Assembly (NCBI RefSeq): GCF_024679245.1 | Contig: NC_090175.1 | Coordinates: 48,632,930 to 48,696,929, forward strand | Direction of reading: 5' to 3' | Source: Pseudorasbora parva | Lineage: Eukaryota > Chordata > Actinopteri > Cypriniformes > Gobionidae | DNA: 64,000 bases | In this document: piece after piece, positions 25,138 to 35,711 of the stretch | Numbering within the stretch: position 1 is the first letter of the stretch | How the letters are laid out: every line of letters starts with the position of its first letter | Translations under genes and position numbers: made by a program | Notes under the pieces: model-generated | The model's input: only the letters and a program-made list of their open reading frames with translations | Databases searched by the model: none | What the model was told of the DNA's origin: nothing

Positions 25138-25752
25138 TCTTCCGTCTGAGCCTCTTACGTGAGCTCACGAAGCTCCATGATGCACACGCGAGAATGTGAT
25201 GTTTTCATGGTTCGGGCATCCAGGACATGCACACTTTATCACCATTTTGAGCACTACGCCAAGACCTAACACACAATCAATGTAGAATTCAACAGCTTGC
25301 ATATGGCGCGTATTCCTCTGCTTGTAAAAAAAGTTCCTTGCGTCCACCGTCTCTGTCATATTCTCGCACTCGTCGTGGTGCTTCATGAGTTCATGTCAGA
25401 GGCCCAGACGGAAGTAAGGAGCTTGTCAAATAAAGTCGTTATTTGGCTTCTCTTTTTTTGTGCACAAAAACTATTCTCATCGCTTCATAAAATTATTGTA
25501 AAGCCACTGTAGTGAGATGGGCTTTGTAACGACGTCTTTAGTGCCTTTCACTATTTAGTGCCTTTAGTGCCTTACACTAATGGGTCTTGAGAGAGGAAAT
25601 GACATTGGTGTCAATGGAGGCCTTTCTGAGCCATCAGATTTCAACAAAAATATCTTCATTTGTGTTCCGATGAACAAAAGTCTTACGGGTGTCGAACGTC
25701 ATGAGGTTGAGTCATTAATGACAAAATTTTCATTTTTGGGTGAACTAACCAT
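25138..25752. mobile_element. Family A dispersed element (copy 2) with nested fold-back
   Basis: The 3' half (25410-25752) matches the copies at 28870-29177 and 23880-23954 (GTGCACAAAAACTATTCTC, AATATCTTCATTTGTGTTCC) and ends GGGTGAACTAACCA before TTAA (25753-25756). The 5' half is flanked by inverted arms: CTTCCGTCTGAGCCTCTTACG (25140-25160) against CAGAGGCCCAGACGGAAG (25395-25412). Confidence 0.7.
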
Positions 25753-26035
25753 TTAAACATTCTGTTAGACTGTCATTTTTATGATTCTGCTAGAAAACGC
25801 TTTTATTCAGAAACATCTTTAAATTGAATATTTCAGAATGTTCACCTGCATGCATTTTACACTTACGTTATATTATCTTATGTCAATTTGAAATGTTTAT
25901 ATAATAATTAAAATTTGATGTATTGTGATATTGATCTTGTAGCCTAAATAGTCATTATGCTAACATGGTGTTAAAAACTTAAAAAACAAACATGATGCGT
26001 TAGGGTACTTTTATTGCATTTATTAGTGTTTTTAA

Positions 26036-26465
26036 AGCTACACTGTGTAACTTTTTTAGTTTATTCTTAGCTAAAAACACTGATTTCTATCAAAAATATA
26101 TGTGCTCATTAATGTATATTTACTTCTTTCAAGTAATAAAGTATTCTTGTAAGTTTATAATATGCCATTGAAAATACATACGGGTGAGGGGTTCGAATGC
26201 CGGTCGCCATGTTGCCCCTCCATCTTGAAAGTACATTAGCCAAAGAGGGACATACCCGTAAATTCAAGCTTCGCCTTTCGCGTTTTAACACTCGATGGCA
26301 CCGTGTCGAATGTGAAGAGGGGGATTGCCGTGTTAATCTTGGACTAAATCGGCCACCGTAGGAGTTCAAACGAAATTGGAATTGAAACGAACAGAAACTA
26401 TTATTCACTGGATGGTCATATACCTTTTCAACGCTAGATGGGGGAAAATATCACACAGTGTAGCT
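26036..26465. mobile_element. TTAA-target MITE, AGCTACACTGTGT ends
   Basis: 430 bp with inverted ends AGCTACACTGTGTAAC and (right, inverted) AGCTACACTGTGTGAT, flanked by TTAA at 26032-26035 and 26466-26469. The - strand open frame inside (26109-26408) is a by-product with no known domain. Confidence 0.82.
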
Positions 26466-26469
26466 TTAA

Positions 26470-27350
26470 TGTTCATTTTCACATATACATTTTCACTGTT
26501 ACAAATTATAATGTAAATGAACATTAATCTATAATAAAGGCTGTCCAAATGTTCATTGTTAGTTTAAACAAGCAAAAACAAGCAAGACATTAGAAGATTC
26601 GATTTTTATTTTTCATTTAGAAATGGCACTGGAGTTTACATTGACTTGAGCTGGTTTTTGGAACATGGCATATATGATTTGTGCTTGTTGAAGGCCAGCC
26701 CGCAACATGTGGGCCGGATCTGGGCTGACACTATTGCTGTCTGTGAGGTGGTCTACACTGCCCAGTATGCTTTTCTTGTATAGAAGATGAGCATAAGTTA
26801 ATGTCCTTAATTGGCAAGTTTAAGTGTCCGGCTTATTTTTTGTCCATGAAACTGACTCTTGGTTGTTTTATTCTAGTTCTCTCACTTTCCTCCTTCACTG
26901 CATTCCACAGTTTGGCAAGAGATCATGACACTGATCAACCTCTCACAAATTAAAACCTAGCTAATTAGCCTGACTGTCACTCTAACCGCCATGTGTTTGT
27001 GTGCGTGCTTGTCTGAGTGAGAAAGATTGACTGGATTTGCATCAGTGTAATTCAGTTATTGTAATTCAGGGAGACGTGTTGGCCCTCCTCCCTCGCTCAC
27101 AAGAGTTCGTCTGCTAGCCTTCATCATGAACTCTTCTCACATCATAGCCTGCAGATAAACCCTCTAGCTCATTGATGCATAAAGCTGTAGTAATAAAGTT
27201 GCATGAATAAAGTTCATCCAAGTGAATAAATGGTGCAGAATCAGCCAATATATTATTAAATGTAATTTTTAATTAAAGAATTCTTATTTTATAACCTTTT
27301 AGAGCAATTGGCCCATGGTTCACCTCACTTTACCCATTCCTACACCAACA
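26470..27350. other. Intergenic, nothing recognised
   Basis: No gene, RNA or repeat that I can identify. Confidence 0.5.
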
Positions 27351-27354
27351 TTAA

Positions 27355-28067
27355 AGTGCCCCTATATTATGGTTTTTAATATTCCCTTTCATGCAATGTG
27401 TAATAGCTGATTGTGAATGTAAACGTTCTGCAAAGTTGTCAAGTCAAAAGTGGACATTAATTTAAGTTGTCTCCCAAAAAAGAAATGAAACTGCGTATAT
27501 GTGTTTTGATCCCACGGTTCTTCCTCATTAGAAAGGACATACAACAAAACATAAATTTGTATGTTGTCCGTCTGCGAATAACTTGACCTGCCCATAAACA
27601 GGTCATTTTACTGACGACTGCTGCCCAAATCTCGGAGTTCAACGCGGGGTTTGCGAAACGCTTGCTCTGGAAAGATGGGTCAGTACCAAGTTTAATTGGA
27701 CCAGCTTTCGCACAACCTGTAAGTATGATTCTTTATTGATATATTTTTATGGTGTTCAAAATATGTAGTTTTGTGCTTTATATTGTGTAAGTTTATTACT
27801 GTCTTCCTGAAACACTTAAAATCAGCTGTGGGCCACTATTATGTAAAACTGGATTTATTAGTGCAGGGTGTCTGTCGTTCTTACTGCTTTGAGTAAAAAG
27901 AAAAGACGGAGCATGATATGTTTTACACACATCTGTTACATCAGTTATCCACGTTAGTGTTTCAGCTAAAGTATGCACTCTTAGGATACAGTTAATACAG
28001 TTCCTGCATGTGCAGCAATAAATTAGAAATATACACATGGGTTTGTTAATGGACGTACACTTGTTAA
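27355..28067. repeat. TTAA-type MITE left end plus repeat R copy 2
   Basis: After TTAA (27351-27354) it begins AGTGCCCCTATATTATGG, the terminus of a common fish MITE. From 27606 on it matches repeat R copy 1. It is interrupted at TTAA (28064-28067), where another MITE end begins. No inverted right end is visible. Confidence 0.65.
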
Positions 28068-28640
28068 AGGTGCACAATGTAGTATTTTTACAGTAAAATA
28101 TCCGAAAACCACTTGGTCAGTGTTGTATTTTGTTCAGTGGCGTTCTTACAATATCCCAAATGTTTCCAACTATTTGTAAATTGTGATAAAATGACTAGTT
28201 TAACCAAGGGAGTTATCTGTCAATTGCGTCATATCTGCGTTACCCTCCGTTTCCGGTTTTTATTCTCCAGAAGCGCTTTACTCTTAGCAGTGTGAACAAG
28301 TGTCACAGCAGCCACTGAGCGAACACACAGAGTAATGGCATAACATAATTTTCAACACACTCAAACATACTGAGAGCTGTGTTACCTCATACTCACGACC
28401 AGAAAAGCGGAAATGGCGCCAACGACTGTGTCCCGTCATAATAAAGGTCCCTCTGCTCGCGAGGCGTGTGTTTGCGTAACAATCCAGCGGCCTTGCTCAG
28501 CTTCCTTAACACTCGGTCCTGCTCTGCTTCATACTACAGTAACGTTAATAATCGCATCCATGAACATGATTTCTGCCCGAGTCCACTTCTTTTCCATTGG
28601 CTGTGAGGTGAAGACCACATGTCCCAAGATTGTAAACCAG
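28068..28640. mobile_element. MITE fragment, AGGTGCACAATGTAG left end
   Basis: AGGTGCACAATGTAGTATTT follows a TTAA, as in other TTAA-target fish MITEs. The corresponding right end is missing, so the element is truncated; the right limit is approximate. Confidence 0.5.
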
Positions 28641-28809
28641 GGTTGCCAACTCTCACGCATTTGGCGTGATACACACGCTTTCAGGCTCTTTGTCACGCTC
28701 TCACACGCCAAATTGCCAAACCTGCTTGTGATATTTAACAAAACTAGGCCTATAGCTTTTTTATTATTATTAAGTTTTAATGTGAAATTTAAACAATAGC
28801 GTTTTGGCA

Positions 28810-29177
28810 CTAATGTTAAAGCCAGAGGCGTTGAAAAGAGAGTTGCGACATGCTCTCATCTACCGGCGGATAAAGTCACTATTTAGATTTTTTTTGTGCA
28901 CAAAAACTATTCTCGTCGCTTCGTAAAATTCTTGTACAGTCACTGTAGTGAGATGGACTTTGTAATGTCGTCTTTAGTGCCTTTATGGGTCTTGTGAGTG
29001 GGTCAGTGGACATGTACTGAATGCCAATGGAGGCCTTTCTGAAGCCTCTCAGCCATCAGCGTTCAACAAATATATCTTCATTTGTGTTCCGAAGATGAAC
29101 GAAGGTCTTACAGGTGTCCAACAACATGAGGGTGAGTAATTAATGAAATAATTTTCATTTTTGGGTGAACTAACCCT
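28810..29177. mobile_element. Family A dispersed element (copy 3, 5' truncated)
   Basis: It matches 25435-25752 along its length (TTTGTGCACAAAAACTATTC, AGTGAGATGGACTTTGTAA, CAATGGAGGCCTTTCTGA) and ends with an intact GGGTGAACTAACCCT before TTAA (29178-29181). Confidence 0.75.
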
Positions 29178-29181
29178 TTAA

Positions 29182-32100
29182 ATGTGTGCTTAATTTAATA
29201 TATTTTTTTACGTAATTTAAAATCTTAACTAAAATAACATTTTGTAAATAGACTAACACCAAACTGATGTGCAGAATGATGGCATAGTGGGACGATGATG
29301 TGCCAATTAAAAGAATACATTGATAGTACATAGTTGAAGGTTACGTTTCCCACACAGATTAGGCAAACAAAATCTTTCCTTGGGGCTTTTGTGGTTTTAG
29401 TGAAAGTAATGTTGAGTAGACATTTAAAGACTGTAATTAGCTGGTGATTACCGGAATGAATCTCACTGAACCCCATGATGTGAGCTCCTACTGTAGCCAG
29501 TAACGAGTGGCAAAAGGTCACTGTCTCTCACAGCAAATTGTTAAAAAGACATCTTTATCAGTACTGACTGGAGGCTTTGTGAACATATAGGGATGTACAT
29601 TTGCTCTTTCAGACATCAACCGCCTGATTTGATTTAATGGATACCGTGTTTAATTATGAGATTATAGATGATCAAAGGTGCACCAAGCAGTTATACACCC
29701 TAAAAAATGAAATTACTTTCACTACCTGTATGTTTAAAATGATGAATCATTCACAGTGGAATAAATGAGGGCAAAGCCAAACATGATGCTGCATTTACTC
29801 TGAAATGATGACGACCACTGCATCATTTGTTTAGGAAGGTGAATAAGAACCTGTGAAAATAAATGGGAATGGGCATGTTCTGATCATCCAACTTTCCGTG
29901 AACCTCACGGGGTATTACTAAGACAGCAATATAAGGAGCACGTATGCTCAGTGTGATGGGCACTTTACACTGAACAAACTCACTAAAGCTTTGCCATCAC
30001 AGGAATAAATTACATTACGCTAGTTACGCTTTTTGTAAGTTAAATACTAAAGGTGGTCTAGCGGAAGTTACATATTTTACTTTATAAACTTTTAAATAAA
30101 AATGTCACATTTTTCTTGCACAAACCCATGACATTGGGCTATGTGAGCCCTGGCCCATAACGTTACATGTCCGAGTCTGATCCCGAATCGCAATGAACCA
30201 ACAAATAAAGGATTCTCCAGCCTGTGACAGCGTGCTAAGGTATGTTCTGTTAGACACATACACATAATCGAAATAAAATGCAATACTATCACATAAAAAA
30301 ACATGTTTTACTCATATAAATGTGTTGCACAATTCCTGTTGGATCTAATATAGAAGGCACAACATTGTCTTTTAATCTCAAAATGTCTGCAAATCCATGC
30401 AGTATCGACCTGTATTTTATTTACAAGCCATTCCGCTGTGTAATGAAGCGTATAAGGCACAGCGCAATATCTTGCTATCTTTGGCATGTTTTTTGCGATC
30501 CGTTTAGCGCCACAAGTCAGTTCATATTTATCCGTTTTCCCGTTCACGTCATTGATCAATATATATTTGAGAGCTCTCGTTTGCTGGGCCTGGTGTCAAT
30601 AAAAGCATTTCTTTGACTATCTCTTAAGGACGTTTTTAGCGCTGAAACTTACAGGATATTCTTATATCACGATGAACTTTTATATATCAAAAGCTCAAGG
30701 TAAAGTTGATTTCTCAATTCATCAACCCTTTAATAATTTGCCTATTTACATTTTTGAATGGTAGTGTGCTTATATATTCATATTATATTTATGTATACAA
30801 ACAAGTATTTCATCATACTGAAAACCTGTAATCTGTGTTTGATGACACTGCAGGTCGCTGAATGAATTGAATCAGCAGCTGACCATGAAGCGCTGCTTAG
30901 GAACCCTGCAGATCAGAATACAGCTAAGCTAAAAAATGATATTTTGTTAAAATAGCACATCATAATTTGCATACTGTGTACTTTATGTTGCTAAGTTAAG
31001 TTAGTCCAGTTTTCTGTTTCAATCTGCTACCTAGTTCAGTAGTCTGGCCATTTCTAGAGGCTGTCAGTAGTGTTGTAGTCAAGACCACCTAAACCAAAAC
31101 CAAGTCAAGACCAAGACCAAACCAGCATTCCTTAAATTCATCTAACAGATCCATATATACTATCTGAGAAATGTCTTATATTTAGTGAATACATACAATT
31201 AGAATAGTAAGACACCAAAGCGCTGTTACCAATCAAATCACTGACAATAAACACGGCACAGAAGTTGCATCTGAATTTGTACAATTACACCTTCATAAAT
31301 AATGTTCAGATTAATTTAACATTAAAACATTAACATTATTTAACATTCAAATGAATCATTTATTCAACCGATTTGTTAAAACTGATTCATTTAATAATAC
31401 ATTCTTGTCCAATTAGCAAAGACAGTTTAAAATGTCATTTAATATTAACTTTTTTTTAAACGTTTGTATAAATCAGTATCCTTTGCAATCACTTATATTC
31501 ATGAAAACAGCTCTTGTGATATTGCTTAATTATATTCTGTGTTGTATTTAAAAATAACTCAATATCAGAATCCCAATTTTAGTGGATTAAGATCATTGAT
31601 AGTCTCTGAATTGATGTTCATGATATATTTATTCACAACAGGTAATGAGATGCAGCATAAAAAAAAAGAAAAGGTTTTTATAATGTGCGATTTAAAGCAA
31701 GATAACAGATGCTCATGGGCTTTAAATGGAATAGAGTGGTGGCTTTCAGGTGCACTAGCAGAGCTGCTATGCTTTTCACACATGACAGTGTCACAGGTGT
31801 GTTAAAAGTGCTCCATCGCTCCATCAAAGGCGGCTGCAAACCGGCTGTGATGGAGGAGGCCAGTGCAGGGTTGACGTGACCTGTTCTGAGTGACAGGTGC
31901 GGTCGGTCTGACACCGGAGTGCTTGATAATGATATGTGTTTCATGTCCTTCTATCATCAGACTTTTACATTTACATTCAAAGCAAACATTTATGGAAAAG
32001 GGTTTTAACATCCACATTTTTAAAAAAAAAGTGATGCTTTTTTGAGACTTGATCCTGTCAAAGATACCGGATCTCACTGAATAGACCACCAAATGTAAAC

Positions 32101-32571
32101 TAATGGAAAACACCCAGATGGCTTTATTATTACACTGACAAATGTGATTATTATAATGGTAAATGTCCACACCTTGGTGTCTATGTGCACATTACATAAA
32201 GTGTACATATTTCAAGGTATAGGCTGCTAATGTTGGAGCAGGTCTATCTTTAAAAAGCTGTAGAACCCTCTTACAATATACACATTTTACATACAGTTTA
32301 GACCATTTTGATGAGCAAAAAATATAGAGTGGAAGTGAAAGTGCTGACCTTTATAATCATAGCAACTTTTAGGATGGTTAATGTATCTCAGTTGGGCTTC
32401 ATTTACATTTTGGATTGCAAGTTTATACAAGGTTTGGGTTTTAGGTTCAGTCTGCAGAGATCTTCTGCTGTATTGGTAAAAAGACTAATGAATCTTCACG
32501 TCAAAAACAATGTACAGTAAGGCACAAAAGTATAGGAGCACTATGTAAAAAGTCATTTTTTTATATTAACA
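29182..32571. other. Intergenic, little recognised
   Basis: A short piece at 31068-31125 (AGTCAAGACCACCTAAACC, then AGTCAAGACCAAGACC) belongs to a common fish repeat. Open frames at 30320-30616, 31539-31805 and 31802-32170 show no domain, codon bias or splice context and are probably chance. Confidence 0.45.
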
Positions 32572-33095
32572 CCTAGCCTAGAAATCTGGACGTACCCTAG
32601 CGGCAGCAAATCTTGCTGCGAGTGTCGTCTAGCAACTCTCAATACACGTCTGAAATGTAAACGCCAAACTCTGGTCGGGCCAATCACATCGTGTATAGAG
32701 TCGGTGGGCGGGGCTTAACATAATGACGGCCGAGTTGCGCTTGTGTGCTTTCTAGTAAACACTGAAGCTGACGAACGGCGTTCTTTTGAATCAGCTTTGA
32801 CCGCGACTCTGGAAGACTTGGAGTTAAGCTTTTCTCTAAAAAAAGAACAAAGAACAGCACTGAAGTCATTCTTAAAAAGGGAAGATGTGTTCAGAGTTTT
32901 GCCGACCGGATATACAGCGAAAGTTTAATCTGTCAGCGAGCTCTGCTTCACCTTCGTTGCTCTGGTTGGTGTAGCGCTATCCTATCGCGTGCAGAGGGAG
33001 TTTGAAAGACAAACGTTTTTCCCGCCCCTTGGATTGAGCCCTGTCTATGGTGAGTTTCCAGCCTAAACATCTTGATGTGGGTCTGGCTTATTAAC
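32572..33095 (+). mobile_element. Dispersed repeat carrying a helicase fragment
   Basis: GC-richer than its flanks, starting at TAGCCTAGAAATCTGGACG and ending near GATGTGGGTCTGGCTTA. The right end inverted reads TAAGCCAGACCCACATC, which resembles ends of common fish repeats starting TAGCCTGG. A related but different repeat lies at 61104-61850 (TAGCCTGGATGCC ... GTCAGGCTA). Boundaries are approximate and the transposon class is unknown. Confidence 0.5.
32752..32928 (+). pseudogene. RecQ-like helicase fragment (motifs 0/I), broken
   Basis: The reading frame gives NTEADERRSFESALTATLED, then LSFSLKKEQRTALKSFL and REDVFRVLPTGYTAKV, then a stop. The pattern LK.EQR.A...F....DVF..LPTGYGKS is the start of RecQ-type superfamily 2 helicases (motif 0 and Walker A). 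Here the Walker A ending GYGKS reads GYTAKV, so the nucleotide-binding Lys-Ser is displaced and the frame stops three residues later. The frame has no ATG in phase; the nearest ATG (32722) is in another phase and soon stops. It is probably a captured or residual piece of a transposon- or host-derived helicase, not an expressed protein. Confidence 0.55.
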
Positions 33096-33361
33096 ACCAC
33101 AATTTAACAAAAAAGCTAATTAGAAAGATAATTTTTTCTTTTAACCTGATGATTGTGTTCGCCATCATGAGTTGAGAAGGTTCCTTTGTCTGCCTGATTG
33201 GAACCAAGGAGTTTACAAGATCAGTCGTGTTTTTTTTGTGTGTGTGTTTTTTTTTTTGTAGTTAAGTACAGAATCTAAAATGTTTCTTATTCAGTTTATG
33301 TCCTAACATTTCTACAGTTTTTCATTTCCAGGTTTAAATTTGACGTCCAATCCCAAATTTA

Positions 33362-35711
33362 AACTTCTGGACTGCATTGTAAGATGTTGGCTGCTGTCTT
33401 CTCGTATGTTATAAGTCTCTGTGACCCAAACGCTGGGTTTCTTATACAACATGCCGCTTCAGTTCAGCCCACCTCAATGTGTTCGGGCTTTTCTCACAAA
33501 AACACAACAGGACAGGAGACTTACCTTAAGCTCCACTTAAAGCACAATATGTGTCTGAGAAAAAAAAGTATTTATTCTTTAAGAAATAAAACCATTTTTA
33601 TTGTGCTCTTTGACATTTCCACCAGACATGAAAGCCCTTTGAGATCCATTCTTTTTCTCTTACAAGCAGCCCATACATGTGGCTGTTTTCCGCTGTACAT
33701 TCACCAAGTCATTTTCAACTTACTTTCAGTGTCCATGGAAATACTGGAGTGCTACAGTTTGCAGTATAAGAGATGACAATCAACTCAACAGACCCGGTAA
33801 TGAGAAACAGTGCATGTAAATTAAACCTTAAAAAGTATGGGTTTGCACAGGGGAAATGTTTTTCAAAGATTTGAGTATGATGATCAAATATTTAAGATTT
33901 ATTCACGCACAAATTAAGGGAAAGATCCGAGAAATCTTTTGTTTGTTTAAAGAAGACCCTGATGATTCCATTAATTATACAGACATTTTGATTAAATAAT
34001 TATACTGTCCCTATTATCATGCATTAGTCCTTTCGTGTAGATGTTCATTTCGCTCTCACAGGAATAACCTGGAGATGTTTTCAACTTAATTGTAAAACAA
34101 AACAGCATCTTCATGTTAGGTACAAGATAACAGTGCATGTTCTGCATCAGGCCGCCGTGGAGAAACAATTTCCAGTTTCAGAACAATAAGCAATACATCT
34201 TTTCAGTATGACAACAATCATTCTGACAATGGCATTTTCATTCATAAAATCAGTTGGCGGAATGACATTTTTCAGCATGTTACCTCGACCTGACAAAATT
34301 CTAAAAGGATCCACTTGTGATTTTGGATAGTGGATATGAAGGTTAAAAAAACACTCTAGGCCTTAATATTTGGTTGACAACATTTCTGTCAAGTATTTGA
34401 CATGCACTTTGATTCAGATATAATTTAAATGTCATGTTATTTCACTCCATGAAGCAGGGTGTTGTAATGTCTGGTTTCACAGTACAGGTCTTAACATTTG
34501 CTTCCTCCAAATTTAGAGGCCAATTCCATTGTTCGAATCAGTGGAATCTAAATTGTCTATCAGCATTAATGGCGGTAAGAATTACACTATTAGGGCTGCC
34601 TAGATCAGCACTTTAGACCTGGATTAACAGCCGTAGAAGACATAGCTCTGTTGAATCTCAGTAAAAAAAACAAACCCCAGACCTGATTTAGCGAGGTCTT
34701 GGGGTTCACAGTGGTTAAAAGTAGGCATGTAGTAGCAATATCTTTGACTGAGACTGAAATATTTCAGGTCTTGCGAACAAGAATCAAACTGGGTTTGAGG
34801 CTGAGCTGGGCCCAAAATATTGCAAAACTGATGTTGGAGAAAAATTGTTTTACAACACAGTACATTCATTCTCCGGTGTGCAGGACTTGTGTTGAGTTTG
34901 TGGGTCCATTTTTTTCATTAGCACTGCTTGAAGGTCTGTTAATGAAATAAAACCATAGAAAGACTGTTTTACCTGCACAGCTGTGTCTGTGTGTAATCAC
35001 ATTGCAGGTGTAAGTCTTAAGGACTTGAAACATTCATTGTATGTTTGAAAATGTAAACTTTACAAAATATGAGTGGAGAAAGCATTGAGAGAAGCTTTTT
35101 TTTCCCGAAAAGTCGTTTTAAAATCCAGTAGAGGTGTGCTTCTGTAGCAAATTCAGCATTTGTCCTTTGAACAGTCGCTAAAGAAGAAAAAAAAAAGCGC
35201 GTTTTCAAAGTTGCACAGTCTGTATAAAAACCTATGGTTGGGGAGAACAGTGTTCGGCAGACATTTTGAGTTGTATGTTTTTCCAAGTACACAACAGTCA
35301 ATACTGTCACAGGACACGGCCATGCGATAACCAAAGAGTAATTGTAATAATAATAAGAAGAATCAATCTTAACAGTAATACTACTAATCAATGATGGTCA
35401 TGATGATGAGGACGATAATATAATAGTAGTTTATTGTTATTTCCAATATATAAAAATCAAATGTTGAGTTGAGGTTAATACTGTTAAAAGTTTTCTATTC
35501 TTACCACTTGGCACGTACACTCACTGCAAGATCTACAGTATCTTGTATTTAGTTTTCATTCTCAAACAGAATGACTGAAAAGAGCTAGCAATACTTCTAA
35601 GCTATTTCTCTAAAAGTGAGTGCTTGCTTGTCACTTAATCATCGACACTGGCTGGTTTGGTCCAGAGATTTGTGTAGTCTTCTTTAATCGGATGAGCTAT
35701 AAAAATGGCAA
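33362..35711 (-). other. elfn1: elfn1 3' flank / possible long 3' UTR
   Basis: I recognise no repeat in this stretch, which contrasts with the DNA on both sides and would fit a long 3' UTR. The nearest canonical - strand AATAAA is at 35435-35430, 277 nt after the stop. Others lie further on (about 33903-33898). Which one is used cannot be told from sequence. Confidence 0.4.
35430..35435 (-). terminator. elfn1: Candidate poly(A) signal of elfn1
   Basis: AATAAA on the - strand 277 nt downstream of the elfn1 stop codon. The downstream GT-rich element is weak, so a more distal site is also possible. Confidence 0.35.

Noticed and set aside
26186..26206. GGGTTCGAATGCCGG, like a tRNA T-loop/B box
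   Set aside because: No A box, no cloverleaf and no discriminator end; it lies inside a MITE.
26109..26408. 99-residue frame containing a MATGIRTPHP-like stretch
   Set aside because: Entirely inside the TTAA-flanked MITE at 26036-26465; spurious translation of repeat DNA.
28413..28799. 128-residue + strand open frame
   Set aside because: Lies in MITE-derived sequence; no recognisable domain and an opposite-strand frame of equal quality.
31802..32170. 122-residue - strand open frame
   Set aside because: No domain, low-complexity composition, no splice or promoter context and no conserved motif that I recognise.
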